Shown here piece by piece: positions 45,690 to 57,627 of a stretch of 64,000 nucleotides of DNA. Numbering within the stretch: position 1 is the stretch's first letter; the number at the start of each line of letters is the position of its first letter. The position numbers and the translations under genes were made by a program. The stretch covers positions 14,876,501 through 14,940,500 of the forward strand of contig CM067551.1 of assembly GCA_034509755.1 (NCBI GenBank). The letters are read 5' to 3'. This DNA comes from Anisodus tanguticus. Its lineage: Eukaryota; Streptophyta; Magnoliopsida; Solanales; Solanaceae. The notes under the pieces were generated by a model. The model was not told the DNA's origin, did not search any database, and saw only the letters and a list, made by a program, of their open reading frames with translations.

Positions 45690-48289
45690 GCTCCAAGATT
45701 AGTTTCTTCTCCTTGCCCTATTTCAAACAATAGAAGAAGAGTAGATTGGCAAAAATACAACTTGTGTAATCATAGCATTTACCATCTTTTGCTGTGAGAT
45801 TGTGTCCTAAATATGGCTACTGAGAGTACGTTGAATTGTTAGTTCGAGTCCTATGTCTGGTTTTAATGTTCTTATGGAAGGTTACGAGGGCATGGAAGAT
45901 GGAAGTAGAGCCTGTAGTTCCTTGTAGGTCTTTTCTGGGACATTCTTTCTCTCAAGATTTTGAGAAGGGAAGTCCAATGTTTGTGGGAAGCTCCTGAATG
46001 GGCAAAAGTAGGTGCAAATAGTGTCTGGTTATAGGTGACCAGCTTGAAATTTACCTGGTGAAGCTGGACCTATGTTTAGTTTCTATAATTTGGTTAGAAA
46101 TCAAATGTTTTAGGTGTTTTCATTGTAGATTTGGCTGGCCATGTGTATAAGATGCTTTATTGTGATTGATGATAGCTTCTAAGATTAACTCCACTAGGCC
46201 TATGAGTGACTCTTTAATGTGATAGATGACTTATATTATCCTAGCCTTTACTTGTCCTGGCAGACACATTGAAATTAATTGTTTTCTGCTCTTGGTAATG
46301 CATGAGGAAACTTCTTTCACAGACTGAGTGTTAACTTTCCAATCATAAAAAATGAATAAAGTTTCCCGTATTAGGTTTTTACCTTAAGGTTTGAAGAGTT
46401 TAACTTCCTCTACTGAATTCCTTTCCTAGTAGATGGCTTTGCAACTCTTGTTTAAAATTGTACTACACATCCTTGAATACCTAAATGATCCTCAATGGAC
46501 TTCACAGTTCATGGTGTAAATTACAGAGTTAATAGAAATTATCTATTGAGTAGTTATTCTAATAAAAATAATCTTTTACTGCATGGTTTGAACTGATAAA
46601 TTCTTTACAATGAAAGCTAAGGCAGCGTTCTCCCAGTAGGTGGGTTGTGGTCTTTCCTTTTTATCCCCGGTACTTGGGAATACCTTTCTCTATACCCCGC
46701 TCATATTTCTTAGGATATTCTTTGTTCAGTTATGCTCACCCACCTTGAAAGGATCTGATGCCTACCCACCATGAACAGCATTGTAGTCACAGTACATGAG
46801 TGTGGTTGTGGGGTGGGGGGAGGGGGGATGATGAATTTTACCTGAATACAAAAGAACGTGTTTGAAACCTCCTGGCTTAAGGAGACATCTATAGTACAAG
46901 ATCCTCCTCCCCTTGCTTTGCTGCCTTGCTACTTTTCAAACAGGTCCTGAAGTTTGACTCTTGGTACTGGGCTCTTATCTAGTAGTTGAATAAGTTTCCT
47001 GCTCTTTGTGAGGTCCATTGGTTAAGTTCGGTTTGGTACATTTTTGTGACATCATTATAATAGTACATTTAATGAAGAGACAATGACGTACCAAAAAAAA
47101 ATGAGGAGAATAATTAACGACCTTTGTCAAAAAGGTACTTTTTATTCCAAAACAAGCTGTCCTAGTTCCTTCCTATTTTAAAGTTTCTCTCTTTTCTTTG
47201 GCTCTCTTTCTCTTCTGGAAGCAAAAGTGCTTGAGCAAAGAGCTTGTCTATTCTTGTTTCAGAGTCCCTTGTGAATATTGCAGTAAAGGGTTCTTGTTTG
47301 TACCCCTAGTGTGGATTATTCTTCATGCTTTTCAGGATCTTGTTCAGTGCCAGGTACAACCGCCTCAAGGAGTTTATATACTCCGTCTCTGAAGTATGAG
47401 AGGTGAAATTTTATGCACTCCAGCCTTTGCCCTCGCATCGGATTATGTCAAATGTTTCTGCACATGAAATCCTTTTAAATCTCGCTTTAATAATGTTGAA
47501 ACTTGACCCACTACCGTTCCGGTTTGCTCCTCCCTGATATAGTCATTGCATCACTTGAGATAGTTTCGAATATGCTTTAGAACTAATAAAGTTTAATTCT
47601 GTGGCTTATTTAGGTAATGGAACTTATTATGCCTCCCAGCGTGTTTTGACATTTGCTATATTCTTGTCAAAACAGGCAATTTTCTTTAGACAATTGTGAG
47701 ATCAATAGCTACTTCTTTCGAAGTTTTCTGTTTCTATCAGCGATCGCTTGCTAGCAATCTAGAAAACGTTTAGACTCAAGAGAGACTTTTGTTCATTTAT
47801 CCTTGTCATTTGAATCCATGGTCTTGATATATATTTCACTAGTTTCTAACGATCGGTATTTGTTTGCTTTTTTTATGAGCATGGCTCATCTTTTCTTATT
47901 TTTTCCCAATAATAAAATCTTCTCCTTGCCTAAAAACACCAGAACAGTGTCAACTATACGAGATATATGACATCGAATATCCAAAAATTTCGACTATCTA
48001 TTTCATAAGAGGGATGTATCCTTATCCAAAAAAAAAAAAAGAGGGATAGATCCTTTACATTAACGTACAAATAAAGAAAAGATATCCTTTGACTGAACAT
48101 GCTGGTCTCTCGATTTCTTCAGAAGTTTGACTATTCCTTTCTTGCCCCAGTGTCCAAAATGTTGTACGTTCTGCTATCTCTGGCATCTCCATATTCCTAG
48201 TCTACATCCTCTCCAACCTCCAACTTTTGAAAGCATGCGCCATTGTTTTAGAGGGTACCCTAGTGTTACCACACAGATATCATGTATTT

Positions 48290-48412
48290 TTTATAACGAT
48301 GGTGTTCAATTAGCTTGTGTGAGTTTCTCGACTACTTCATCGAGTACCTACTACCTCCTACGTGCTGGGAAATTTGCCATAAAGGCTTTGGGTGATAAGA
48401 AGAAATCATCTC
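48290..48412 (-). mobile_element. Degenerate, 5'-truncated Au-like SINE
   Basis: It shares the Au body order (GAGATGATTTCTTCTTATCA, then AGGAGGTAGTAGGTACTCGA, then GAACACCATCGTTATAAAAA on the minus strand) but lacks the tRNA-like head. No target duplication seen. Confidence 0.55.
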
Positions 48413-48848
48413 GCAATTTTATGAACCTTAGTCTTCCATGATTTTCGTCCCACTTCTTTGAAAGTTAGACTGTACCACTGGGCGGAAAACTGCAAGTTCC
48501 CTCTCAAAATCCCAATGTACTACAATTCTCCATATCCACCCATGCATCTTACACATGCAATACCAACTTTTCACTAAATGTCTCCTCAAATTTTCCGCTG
48601 TTAGGATGGCATCCCACATGGCACCAGCTTTATTGAAAGCCATAGTTTTGTCCCTTAAAGCAATGAAACTATGCAAAGCAAGGGGTTATCGCATCATTGG
48701 TGAAGCCATGCACTTCAGAGAAGTATGTGCGTCAAGCAATGATGCGGTAAGTAAGTCCAATGAGAAGCCATCAGTTCATCAAATCTCAACTTTGAGGAGT
48801 TAGATTAATATTGACGTGATTGTTCATAGGATGCTCAAATTAGTTATT

Positions 48849-49200
48849 TTAATTGCATGTTGATTACTAGATTATATATATTTGGTATTTTAAAAAGTTT
48901 CGTGAATTGTGTGCCACTTCAAACAAGTATGTGTTTCATTTGTCTTTTTTACCTTCAAGCCACACGGCGCTTTTTTGCTTTTAAACACACACATGGCACA
49001 CTATGTAAAGAATGCCATTAATTGCACGTTGATTACTAGATTATATATATTTGGTATTTTAAAAAGTTCCGTGAATTGTGTGCCACTTCAAACAAGTATG
49101 TGTTTCATTTGTCTTTTTCCCCTTCAAGCCACACGGACCATATCGCTTTTTTGCATTTTTTACTTTAAACACACACATGGCACACTATGTAAAGAATGCC
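48849..49200. repeat. Tandem duplication (about 169 bp, two copies) near the intron 3' end
   Basis: The block from TTAATTGCATGTTGATTACT to CACTATGTAAAGAATGCC starts at 48849 and again at 49018. The second copy has about 16 extra bases after the CCACACGG word. The copies are otherwise near identical, so the duplication is recent. Both open frames there (48909-49280 and 49078-49266) are repeat artefacts. Confidence 0.9.
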
Positions 49201-49474
49201 ACCTTATTAGGTGCTTTATACTTGCGTACTATTTCCATCTTGGCTTTTTCCTTACACCTCAAGTAGACGTCTTATTGTGATTCATTGAGAAATATATTTG
49301 TTGCTTGCTCCATAACTTCTTTAAGAAGCCAGCAATGACATTCCCTCATGTTTTTGTTTCTTGCTATATGCCTTCACTATTCCTGTTGCAAAAGAGAAAG
49401 GAAATGTTCCTAGTTGTGGTTAGCATGTCTGTGCTGTTGTGGGCTACTTGAGTGCATTTTACTTTGTCTTGCAG

Positions 49475-49814
49475 GGAGATGATTCAGCACCGACCGTACA
49501 CACAAAAAGTTGATGTTTATAGTTTTGGCATTGTTCTGTGGGAGCTCATAACGGGGATGCTTCCCTTCCAGAACATGACTGCTGTGCAGGCAGCGTTTGC
49601 AGTTGTCAACAAAGGTGTCCGTCCAACCATCCCCAGTGATTGTTTGCCCGTCCTTGGTGAAATCATGACTCGTTGCTGGGATGCTAACCCTGATAATAGA
49701 CCACCCTTCTCTCAGGTGGTGAGAATGCTCGAGGCTGCAGAGACAGAGATCTTGACAATTGTCAGAAAGGCCCGTTTCAGGTGCTGCATCAGTCAACCCA
49801 TGACTACAGATTGA
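49475..49814 (+). CDS. Raf-like protein kinase (STY13-like), exon 2 and stop
   Basis: Completes the kinase C-lobe: EMIQHRPYTQKVDVYSFGIV (activation-segment end, then subdomain IX with the structural Asp), WELITGMLPFQNM, and RCWDANPDNRPPFSQVV with the conserved Arg of subdomain XI, followed by a short tail ending ISQPMTTD. Stop at 49812-49814. With exon 1 it makes a 413-residue protein with every catalytic motif intact, the usual size for this family. The acceptor at 49474 is fixed by the frame and by the APE motif. It is the one apparently functional host gene in the window. Confidence 0.93.
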
Positions 49815-50169
49815 TTTGGAAAGAGGAAACTGTAGTCAGTAAGGGCAAGAGTAATGGATTTGTGAAGGCTAAACAAAACTGATTCCAAAGTCTGCCATGT
49901 GTATCTATGAGGCATATGTTCTTTATTCAGATAGAAAAAAGTTATGATAAGAACTGTTTGATTTTGTGTTGCATCTTCTTTTGTTTTTCCTTTTCTCCTT
50001 GAATTTAAGATTCTGAATAGTGATAATAGAAGAGTGTATTTATACATGTCCATTTATGGCCTACTTTCTATTTTTACTTTGTTCAAATTTTATCAGGTGC
50101 AGAATATGTTACATGCAGATCCACCCCACATCCTACCTTTTGTACCTCTAATGCTTGATTTTACTGTGC
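49815..50169 (+). other. 3' untranslated region and downstream flank of the kinase gene
   Basis: T-rich sequence with no further protein-like frame. I see no canonical AATAAA. The poly(A) site cannot be placed, and a hAT element begins only 363 bp after the stop. Confidence 0.45.
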
Positions 50170-50177
50170 AGAAAAAG

Positions 50178-51458
50178 TAGGCTGGCCAACGGGGTGGGGC
50201 GGGTCCCGGCGGGACGGGAGAGGGCGGTCCGGGTCTTGGTCGGGACTGGCCGGATCCACCCGGTCCCATCGGAAAAGGGGACCGGTCCTAGCGGGGCGGG
50301 ATTGAGTCGGGGTCGGGATTTTTTTTTTTTTTTTTTTTTGCACTTCATTTTAAAAAATAACATATATAAACACATTAATAGTTGATCTACGAAAATCGCT
50401 AAAAGCAGGATTATACATTTCTCTAATGAATAAAATCAGGGGAGGATGGAAATGAAAAAGGCAAATCCTCCACCGCAACTAATTTTTTTATTGCTTCCTT
50501 ATCTCATGTTTATCGTATTTAAGGCCTATAATTTTCCTTCTTCCCCGTCATAGGGTTAATTTGATCATGTACTTGGTCCGGGACAGTATGTAAACCTTGT
50601 CCCGACAGAGAGCATTGGTGCACCCATTTTTTCAGCCAGGTGTTGGTTCCATCTAGCTTTGTGAAAGTTTTGTACGTGTTTCAATAAACTCCCGTCCCAC
50701 CGTGACCTTTTCCCATTTTAAATTTAATTTTTTTTTTATGAATTTGACATCTAACTACTTGATTCTCTTTGTTCCTATCAAAAAAAAATTCATGCATCTT
50801 ATTTTAATGGTCGTTTGTTGGGCCTCGTCTCATACTAGGGGGAATAAGAGGCGTTCCATTTGGAGGTACACTAGTGGATGTGTCATCTAGATCATCTCCT
50901 AAATTAAAAGTCCTGTTGAGTTTCAGAAAATATCTCATCATCTAAATCTAATGGTATTTCAGAAAAAATTCAATATCAACCAAATCATCCGGTCTAGGAC
51001 TAGGAATATGATGACTAGAAGAAGTACCCTGCTCTTGTTGCCCCTATTAGAAGAAGTGTTACCCTCCTTACCCTTACATACCTTTAAGTCCTTCCATTTT
51101 AATTATACAAATAAATAATTAAAGTAAATGAAATTGAATATTTAGTACACAATGTAGACTTGTAGAGAGATAGATTGTAGGAAGATTTGTAAGAAAGATG
51201 AAGAGAAAATGAGGTATTTATAGTTGAAAATTGGGTTAAAGTGTAAATATAATAACTTAGGGGTTAAAAATAAATATTAAGGGGATTGGGGGAGGAGGAG
51301 GCCAAAAATGACCGTTGCATAACGGTCAAAATATAAAATGATCATTGATGCAACGGTTATTTTGTGCAAAGGAAAGGTGTCGGACGGGACATGGATCTGG
51401 CGGGACTGGAGTGGGCCGGGTGGGATGAGCCCAGGTCCGGCCCCGTTGGCCAGCCTTA
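50178..51458 (-). mobile_element. hAT (RICESLEEPER-like) deletion derivative (1281 bp)
   Basis: TAGGCTGGCCAACGGGG at the left and CCCCGTTGGCCAGCCTTA at the right are inverted repeats. The 8-bp duplication AGAAAAAG (50170-50177 and 51459-51466) is perfect. The minus strand keeps the leader (CAACGGTCATTTTTGGCC), a broken transposase N-terminus (about 51090-50700) and a linker after the BED finger region. The catalytic core is deleted. Runs of CGGGACGGG-type words make both ends GC-rich, unlike the surrounding DNA. Confidence 0.9.
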
Positions 51459-51749
51459 AGAAAAAGTGGGGACATCAGCAATCAGTTTGCTTCGGAGGTG
51501 GTAGGTCTTATCTTTCTTTTGTCTTCTAACTATTACAGAAATGAGTAAAGTTGACCGTAAGGAAGACGTGTGTGGTGGGATACTATTACCAAACATCGGT
51601 ACGTTCAACCGTATGCTGGATCTTCAGTGACTAAAGTAATATATTTGGCGGTGTTTCATGCCTTTTGACTTCTCTCTCTTTCAATAACCAAATTGAATAT
51701 TGTGTGAATTCTTTGACATAGTGACCAGTCAAAAAGTGATACTTCAAAT

Positions 51750-52444
51750 TAGGGTGAGCACTGGTACAGAGTATTCAAATATCTGATCTAAACCGACATT
51801 AACGAATAGGTTTCGGATAGATATATTATAATAACGGATAGATTTTGGGTAGTAAAATTAGGAACTGATCCATGTCGGGTCCGGTTCCGGCAAATAGAGA
51901 CGGGGTACCTGGACCCGGAATCGATACCCGAAACCTATGAAATATTAAATATTTTTATTTTTTTAATTTCATTATTTTTTAGTTAATAAAAAAAAAGTCA
52001 TACTAAAGTACACCATTTAAGGAGGAAAAACCAAATGCAGAACAATCACTTTCATTATCAAGAAATAAATCAAATAATAAAAAGTGACAATCATAAGCAG
52101 AGAAAAAGCCAAAAGCGGTAGAAAACTGAAAAACTGAATTTTTTAAACTATGTACTCCTTTAAGTTATTGAAAAAGAAAGTTGAAATGAAAACCAAAGCG
52201 AATCTTTGAAACATTCTTGAGATATTTGTTCCGAAAGGATTCTTTATGGTTTTTGTGGTACTGGCTTTCAGAGGATAAGCAGACGAGTTTATTCCTAAAC
52301 TAAAGTTGTTATACGAAGGCATTATTTTGCACCAAGAAACACCGATTCCGGGTACCCGGAACCGCAAGGTCCGAGTAGGTTCCGGATAGTAAATTTAGGA
52401 ACCGATAGTTCACAAAAGTTAGGATACCGAACCCGCTCACCCTA
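51750..52444. mobile_element. hAT MITE (695 bp)
   Basis: The perfect 10-bp inverted ends TAGGGTGAGC and GCTCACCCTA are flanked by CTTCAAAT (51742-51749) and TTTCAAAT (52445-52452). Subterminal words such as GGTACCTGGACCCGGAATCG and its partner CCGGGTACCCGGAACC extend the symmetry. There is no transposase, and the frame at 52143-52367 is not protein-like. Confidence 0.88.
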
Positions 52445-52452
52445 TTTCAAAT

Positions 52453-53035
52453 TACAAAACTGCAGGGACGGAGACTTCTACGTATGTTTGTATGCAATTC
52501 ATTCTTCGTATGTTTGTATGCAATTTATTAAATATCCTGAGGTTTCTAACTTCTATGTTAATGTTCTGTTTCCGATGCGTTTTATAAAATGCTTATTCAA
52601 TTTAGACAGAAAGATATGAATTCAATAGAGGGGGAAAAGATAAAATTGATCTAGCATGCGCAGTTGTATTCAATTTGTTCCTACTCCTACGTTTTTTAGT
52701 CATTGAAATGGGTATTTACTAACTATCTAGCCGTGATTGTGTCTAATTTTCAGAAAGGTAGATAGAAATAGGAAAAAGAGCGATTTGCTATCTGTTAAAG
52801 ATAAATATATGTTTGGTTTAATGAATATCATTTGATGATATCAACTAATTGTAACGTACCAATAATTGATGAATATCATTTGATGATCCGATCAACTAAT
52901 TGTAACATACCGATAATTGATTTCAGATAATCATTTTATTGAGTCGATAGATAGTTACTCCATTAGTTTACAATATCAATTTTTTTAATACGATAGCCAA
53001 CTGTCAATGGGAAATAAAAAATATTATATTTAGTA
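52453..53035. repeat. Short tandem duplications in AT-rich DNA
   Basis: CGTATGTTTGTATGCAATT is repeated near 52482 and 52507. A unit of about 48 bp starting TGAATATCATTTGATGAT is repeated at 52822 and 52870. Otherwise I see no feature. Confidence 0.7.
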
Positions 53036-53040
53036 CCAAT

Positions 53041-54498
53041 TATAGGGTTTTGTTGGGTTGTTGTAAGCGGGGATATTGAAAACTTGTTTCAAACCCAACA
53101 AACATAGAATTGTTTGACTATAGGGTAATTTAAAACCGTAAACATAAGACTTGAATGGTACTTACATGTTTACAATATCTGAAATCTTTATCAACTGTGG
53201 GTGCGCACGCGAATGCCCTTTCGATTTACAAGCTCCAAACTTTAATGTATTCCTCCTTTGAAAAACTAGGAAATCCGGCAGAGGTTCGAGAGGATGTTTT
53301 GATTCTGAGTCTCTAAAACTTAGAATAATTATATGAAAATCAAGTGTAATGAATAATGAAGTCTATGTCTGTATTTATAGGTGAAAGATTAGGTCAAACC
53401 AGATTAGGGTTTAACCTTGGGCCTGGCCCAAAAAATTTCAGCACATTCTTAATTAAATCCAAAATCCAATTTTGACTTAATTAAAACAATCATCATTCAT
53501 TTAAATATCTCGATTCTAAATCGAATATTTAATATTCTCTCAATACATCCTTAGATCGAAAGGACAATCGACATAGTGTGACCCTACATGCCTTCTCATA
53601 ACGACACTAATCAAATTAAGGTCTACGCGGAACTCCTAGACGGCGCTGCAAGACGAACTCAATATGTAAAGTACGTTTACATGAATCCAATAAACTTAAC
53701 CTTTATGTGATAAGATAAAATCCTTTCATTCACGATACACTCAATCAAACTTAGGATTTGTCAAGTGTCTATCAAAATGGCATGATCATTATATCTCATC
53801 TATATTGGTTGACAACAAGACCATATTCTAGATATGTCTATTGCGTTGGCCAACGACTTAGTCAACCTAATATCAATGAGAAGCTGAGTGTTCTCTCGAA
53901 TATACATTCGAGGAATGAATCTTAATCTTGGCTCAACTACCACCTTTAATCCATATCGTAATGTACCCAATACAAGCCGTATCTCAACCTATAAGGCATT
54001 TGAGCTTAGGACAGGATCAAAGGATATTACTATGTAGACAAGGTGTGTATTGACCTCAAGTCTAAGGACTTCTATCTTTCACACGCTGATCATACTTTAG
54101 ACATGTATAACAAACAGTATATCAGCAGGGTATACCAATACTTCCAAAGTATCCATGTGTCCATCACGAGTAGCCATTACTCGTAGCAGGTGAGACATAC
54201 TACATCCTCTAAGGAAGTGATGCAGACCACATGTCGACTTATCACATATCATCGATATTCCATTCTTGATGATCATTAGTCGAGACTATTTTAAGAGTTA
54301 CGTTATAATATTAATATCTCACATTATTAATAACAACGTAACCTCAAGGGATGCATATTATAGAATATTATAAACAATCAACTAATAATTCAATAATTGC
54401 AAATGCCAAAATATTAATCTCCATTAATAATAATACGAATGTGTATAAAGTACATTTGTCCTAATACAAATTGTCTCTAGGACATAAATATACTTTCA
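53041..54498. mobile_element. Solo LTR of family B (1458 bp)
   Basis: It aligns throughout with the split copy at 4173-4963 and 10042-10839, and ends ATATACTTTCA. It starts TATAGGGTTTTGTTGGG (terminal TG mutated to TA). CCAAT at 53036-53040 and CCAAC at 54499-54503 are the target duplication (4 of 5). No internal domain remains. Confidence 0.85.
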
Positions 54499-54548
54499 CC
54501 AACAATACTTTTTAAATTTGGTAACACAATCCATTTGAACATGCTATG

Positions 54549-55306
54549 TGTCGGGAATAAATGAGCAATAACCAGGTTGCACGACAAGGTAATTGCGGAA
54601 AGATAGTCAAGTCAAAAAAATTCTCATACTATTTGAACAAGATGATCAAACTACTTTCAAGCACAAACGGATATATGGACAACAACTATACCAACAATAA
54701 AATATCAAAGCAAGCAAAAAATAAATTGAATGCAAGAGACACCAAATTTACATGGAAAATCCCCTTCAATGTGAAGAGGAAACAACCACGGGACCTCCAA
54801 GCACAAAAGTTCTACTAAAATCAACAAGAGTTACAACAATGTTCTCCAAATGGCTACAACATTAGCGCCAAATACGGAGCAACAACACATAAAAGATAAC
54901 ACCAAAACTAGTGAAGAAATGAGAGAAATACCCCAAAACAATGAGCTACTGTTTGTGCTCTAAAACTGGCGTTACATACAACAACATCCAATCTTCACCG
55001 TTGACATAGAAGAATCAGATGTTTAGAACCCCCAGTTCAAATTTGATCACGATCTAACGGTTAACAAAATGGAAAATGTTGTTTGAAGCGGACTGCTGTA
55101 GCAGATTTTCAATGTGTGAAAATCAGTTTTTCTCTCTCAAGTTTTCTCTCTATATGGTTGCTATGAATCCACTCTTGTGTATATGAAATAAGACATAAGT
55201 TGATCCTATATATAGTGAGTTTTAGACTAAAAATGGGTTGGTCCAAATTGGATTGAGTTTTATTAATCCAATTCCACATAGGAAGGAAAAATCCCAAAAT
55301 CTAACA
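54549..55306 (-). repeat. Copia F 3' LTR
   Basis: It matches 59735-60491 along its length. The open frames inside (54561-54818, 55109-55297) are LTR sequence. Confidence 0.9.
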
Positions 55307-55309
55307 ATT

Positions 55310-55819
55310 CTCCTCTCTTGACTATGTGGAAGAAACCGTCATCCCGGCGATGAAGCAACAATATTTAAACTTCCCTCTTGGCAAATATTTTGTCAACAAA
55401 TCCGAAGCATTATCATCAGTGTGAATCTTCTCAAGTTCAAATAACTTAAAATCCAACACATCTCTAATCAAATGATATCTCACATCAATATGTTTCGACC
55501 TACCATGAAAACTAGAGTTCTAACCAAGATGAACAGCACTATGACTGTCGCAACAAAACACATACCTCTCATGAGCAAAGTCAAGTTCCTCCATAAATCT
55601 CTTCATCTAGAGCAACTATTTACAAGCTTCAACGGCAGCAATAAGCTCAGCTTCTATAGTAGATAGAACAATACATTTTTGCAACCTAAATTGCCAAGAC
55701 ACAGCTTCCCTTGCAAAAGTAACCAAGTAGCATGATGTAGACTTGCGAGTATCAACATCACCGGTCATATCTGAATCAGTGTAACCACAAAGAATAGGTT
55801 TTCCTGTCCCAAAATACAA
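55310..55819 (-). pseudogene. Copia F RNase H
   Basis: The frame 55616-55819 has LCGYTDSDMTGDVDTRKSTS (first Asp) and VLSTIEAELIAAVEACK (Glu). Downstream, shifted sequence retains CCDSHSAVHL and GRSKHIDVRYHLIRD to about 55400, which is the RNase H end near the polypurine tract. Confidence 0.78.
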
Positions 55820-56021
55820 ACTCAGACTAGAAGTGCCACAAAGATATCACATAATCCACTTCACAGCATTCCAATGCTCTCTTCCTGCACCAGTCATATC
55901 TGAATCAGTGTAACCACAAAGATTAGGTTTTCTTGTCCCAAAATACAAACTCAAACTAGAAGTGCCACAAAGATATCACATAATCCACTTCACATCATTC
56001 CAATGCTCTCTTCCTGGATTA
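55764..56021 (-). repeat. In-frame tandem duplication of 129 bp inside copia F
   Basis: GTCATATCTGAATCAGTGTA starts at 55764 and at 55893. The two 129-bp units (43 codons) are nearly identical and lie at the RT to RNase H junction of the pol frame. Confidence 0.9.
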
Positions 56022-57014
56022 GAAAGAAAACAGCTAATAATACCAACAGCATGAGCAATATCTGGTCTCGTATAAATTATCGCATACATCAAACTGCCAA
56101 CAACTGAAGCATAAGGAACTTTCTTCATATCTTCCTTCTCATCATCACTAGAAGGACACTGCTTCGTGCTCAATTTGAAGTGCATAGCTAAAGGTGCACG
56201 GACAACCTTAGCTTTATCCATATTGAACCTGCGAAGTACTTTCTAAATGTACTTTTCTTGTGATAACCACAACTTCTTGTCCTCTCTGTCATAGACAATG
56301 CCAAAAATCTGCCTTGCTGGTCCCAAGTCTTTCATGGCAAAAGACTTATTCAACTCTTGCTTCAACTTTTGAATTCTGCAAGCATTATGACCAACGACAA
56401 GCATGTCATAAACATAAAGCAATAAAATGATAAAGTTACTATCAGAGAATTTTCACACAAAAACACAATGATCTGAAGAAGTCTTGTTGACTCATAAAAG
56501 AACCAAACTTCTTGTACCACTGTCTGGGAGCTTGTTTCAAACCATACAAGCTTTTCTTCAATTTGAAAACATAATTCTTTTTTCCTTTGACTTCAAAACC
56601 TTCTGGCTGCTCCATATAAATTTCTTCATCTAAGTCGCCTTGGAGAAAAGCAATTTTAACATTCATTTGCTCAACTTCTAAATTTAGACTTACAGCTAAA
56701 TCCAGAAAAATCCGAATGGATGACATCTTCACAATTGGAGAAAATATTTCATCAAAACCAACTCCCTTCTTCTGATTAAAGCCCTATAGAACCAATCTAG
56801 CATTGTACCATGGAATTGGGTTACCATATTCATGTTTCACCCTGAAAATCCACCTATTTTTCAAAGTTTTTTTTGTCTTTAGGGAGCTTAACCATATCAA
56901 ATGTCTGATTATCATGTAAATATTTAATCTCATCTTGCATAGCATCAAACCACCTTTATTTTTTTTCACTATCCATGGCCTCATCAAAACTTTAAGGTTC
57001 TCCCTCCTCATCAA
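55976..57014 (-). pseudogene. Copia F reverse transcriptase, active site YVDD changed to YVYD
   Basis: Fragments at 56784-57014 (RT entry), 56442-56732 (EQMNVKIAFLQGDLDEEIYM and SLYGLKQAPRQWYKKFG) and 55976-56221 (ASVVGSLMYAIIYTRPDIAH) cover RT. Between them the active site on the minus strand reads YVYD (codons 56405-56416), losing the first Asp of YVDD. Motif A also reads QMNVKIAFL with Asn where Asp is expected. Dead by several independent lesions. Confidence 0.82.
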
Positions 57015-57385
57015 TCAAGAGTACAAACTCATTAGGAGAATAACGAGATGAAGGTATTTTCTCTCTAGTAGATCTTCAGAGAGAACTCTCTAGAGCATCA
57101 ATAGAAACTGGTTGTTGGCCAATCACATCATCTTGCACTGGAGCATCAACTACATCATGTTGGTCATTCTGAACATAATCAACATCTTCATTATCAACTT
57201 GATCTTCATTATTTTGAAGATATTCTTCAGGTGCAATAGTCACAGGAACTGGATCAACATTAACTAAGCTCTCACTGCTCTAAGAATTAACCTTCTCAGC
57301 TTTGTCAAAATCTTCAATTGTCTGGTCTTCAAAGAACACAATATCATGACTTCTAACAATTTTCTTATCAACTGGATCATAGAAA

Positions 57386-57627
57386 TAACAACAACATACC
57401 TAGTGAAATCCCACAACGTGGGTCTGTGGTGGGTAGAGTGTATGCATACATTACCTCTACCTTAGTAGGTAGAGCGGTTGTTTCCGAGAGATAATCAGCT
57501 CAAGACAAAGCATAAGCACAAGAAAAAACAAAGTAAGAGAAACAGTCAGACCCGGTAAAAAAATGTAAAGCAGTATGAAAATACTGATATCAAAAGCGAA
57601 TAAGTCATGATAGTGTATTCTAATTGA
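57386..57627 (-). mobile_element. SINE/RTE-type insertion (242 bp) in copia F pol
   Basis: On the minus strand it ends GTGGGATTTCACTAGGTATG and GTTGTTGTT, and carries TCTCGGAAACAACCGCTCTA, as do the copies at 39453 and 44247. The flanks ATCATAGAAA (57376-57385) and ATCATACAAA (57628-57637) are a 9-of-10 target duplication. Removing it reconnects the pol frame at RLYDP. Confidence 0.85.

Larger units (their letters stand above)
43903..49474 (+). other. Kinase coding intron, phase 2, 5572 bp
   Basis: It begins GTAAGCC and ends TTTGTCTTGCAG. Joining CC to GGAGATG restores codon 301 (CCG, Pro) followed by Glu, completing the kinase APE motif as APEM. The intron is far longer than typical plant introns because of inserted elements: a hAT MITE with nested SINE, two tRNA-derived SINEs, a degenerate Au SINE and a tandem duplication. 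The stretch 45702-48289 between them shows no gene that I recognise. Confidence 0.9.

Noticed and set aside
48127..48803. Open frames of 82-104 aa in the kinase intron
   Set aside because: They overlap a degenerate SINE or have no protein features; the splice frame shows this is intron.
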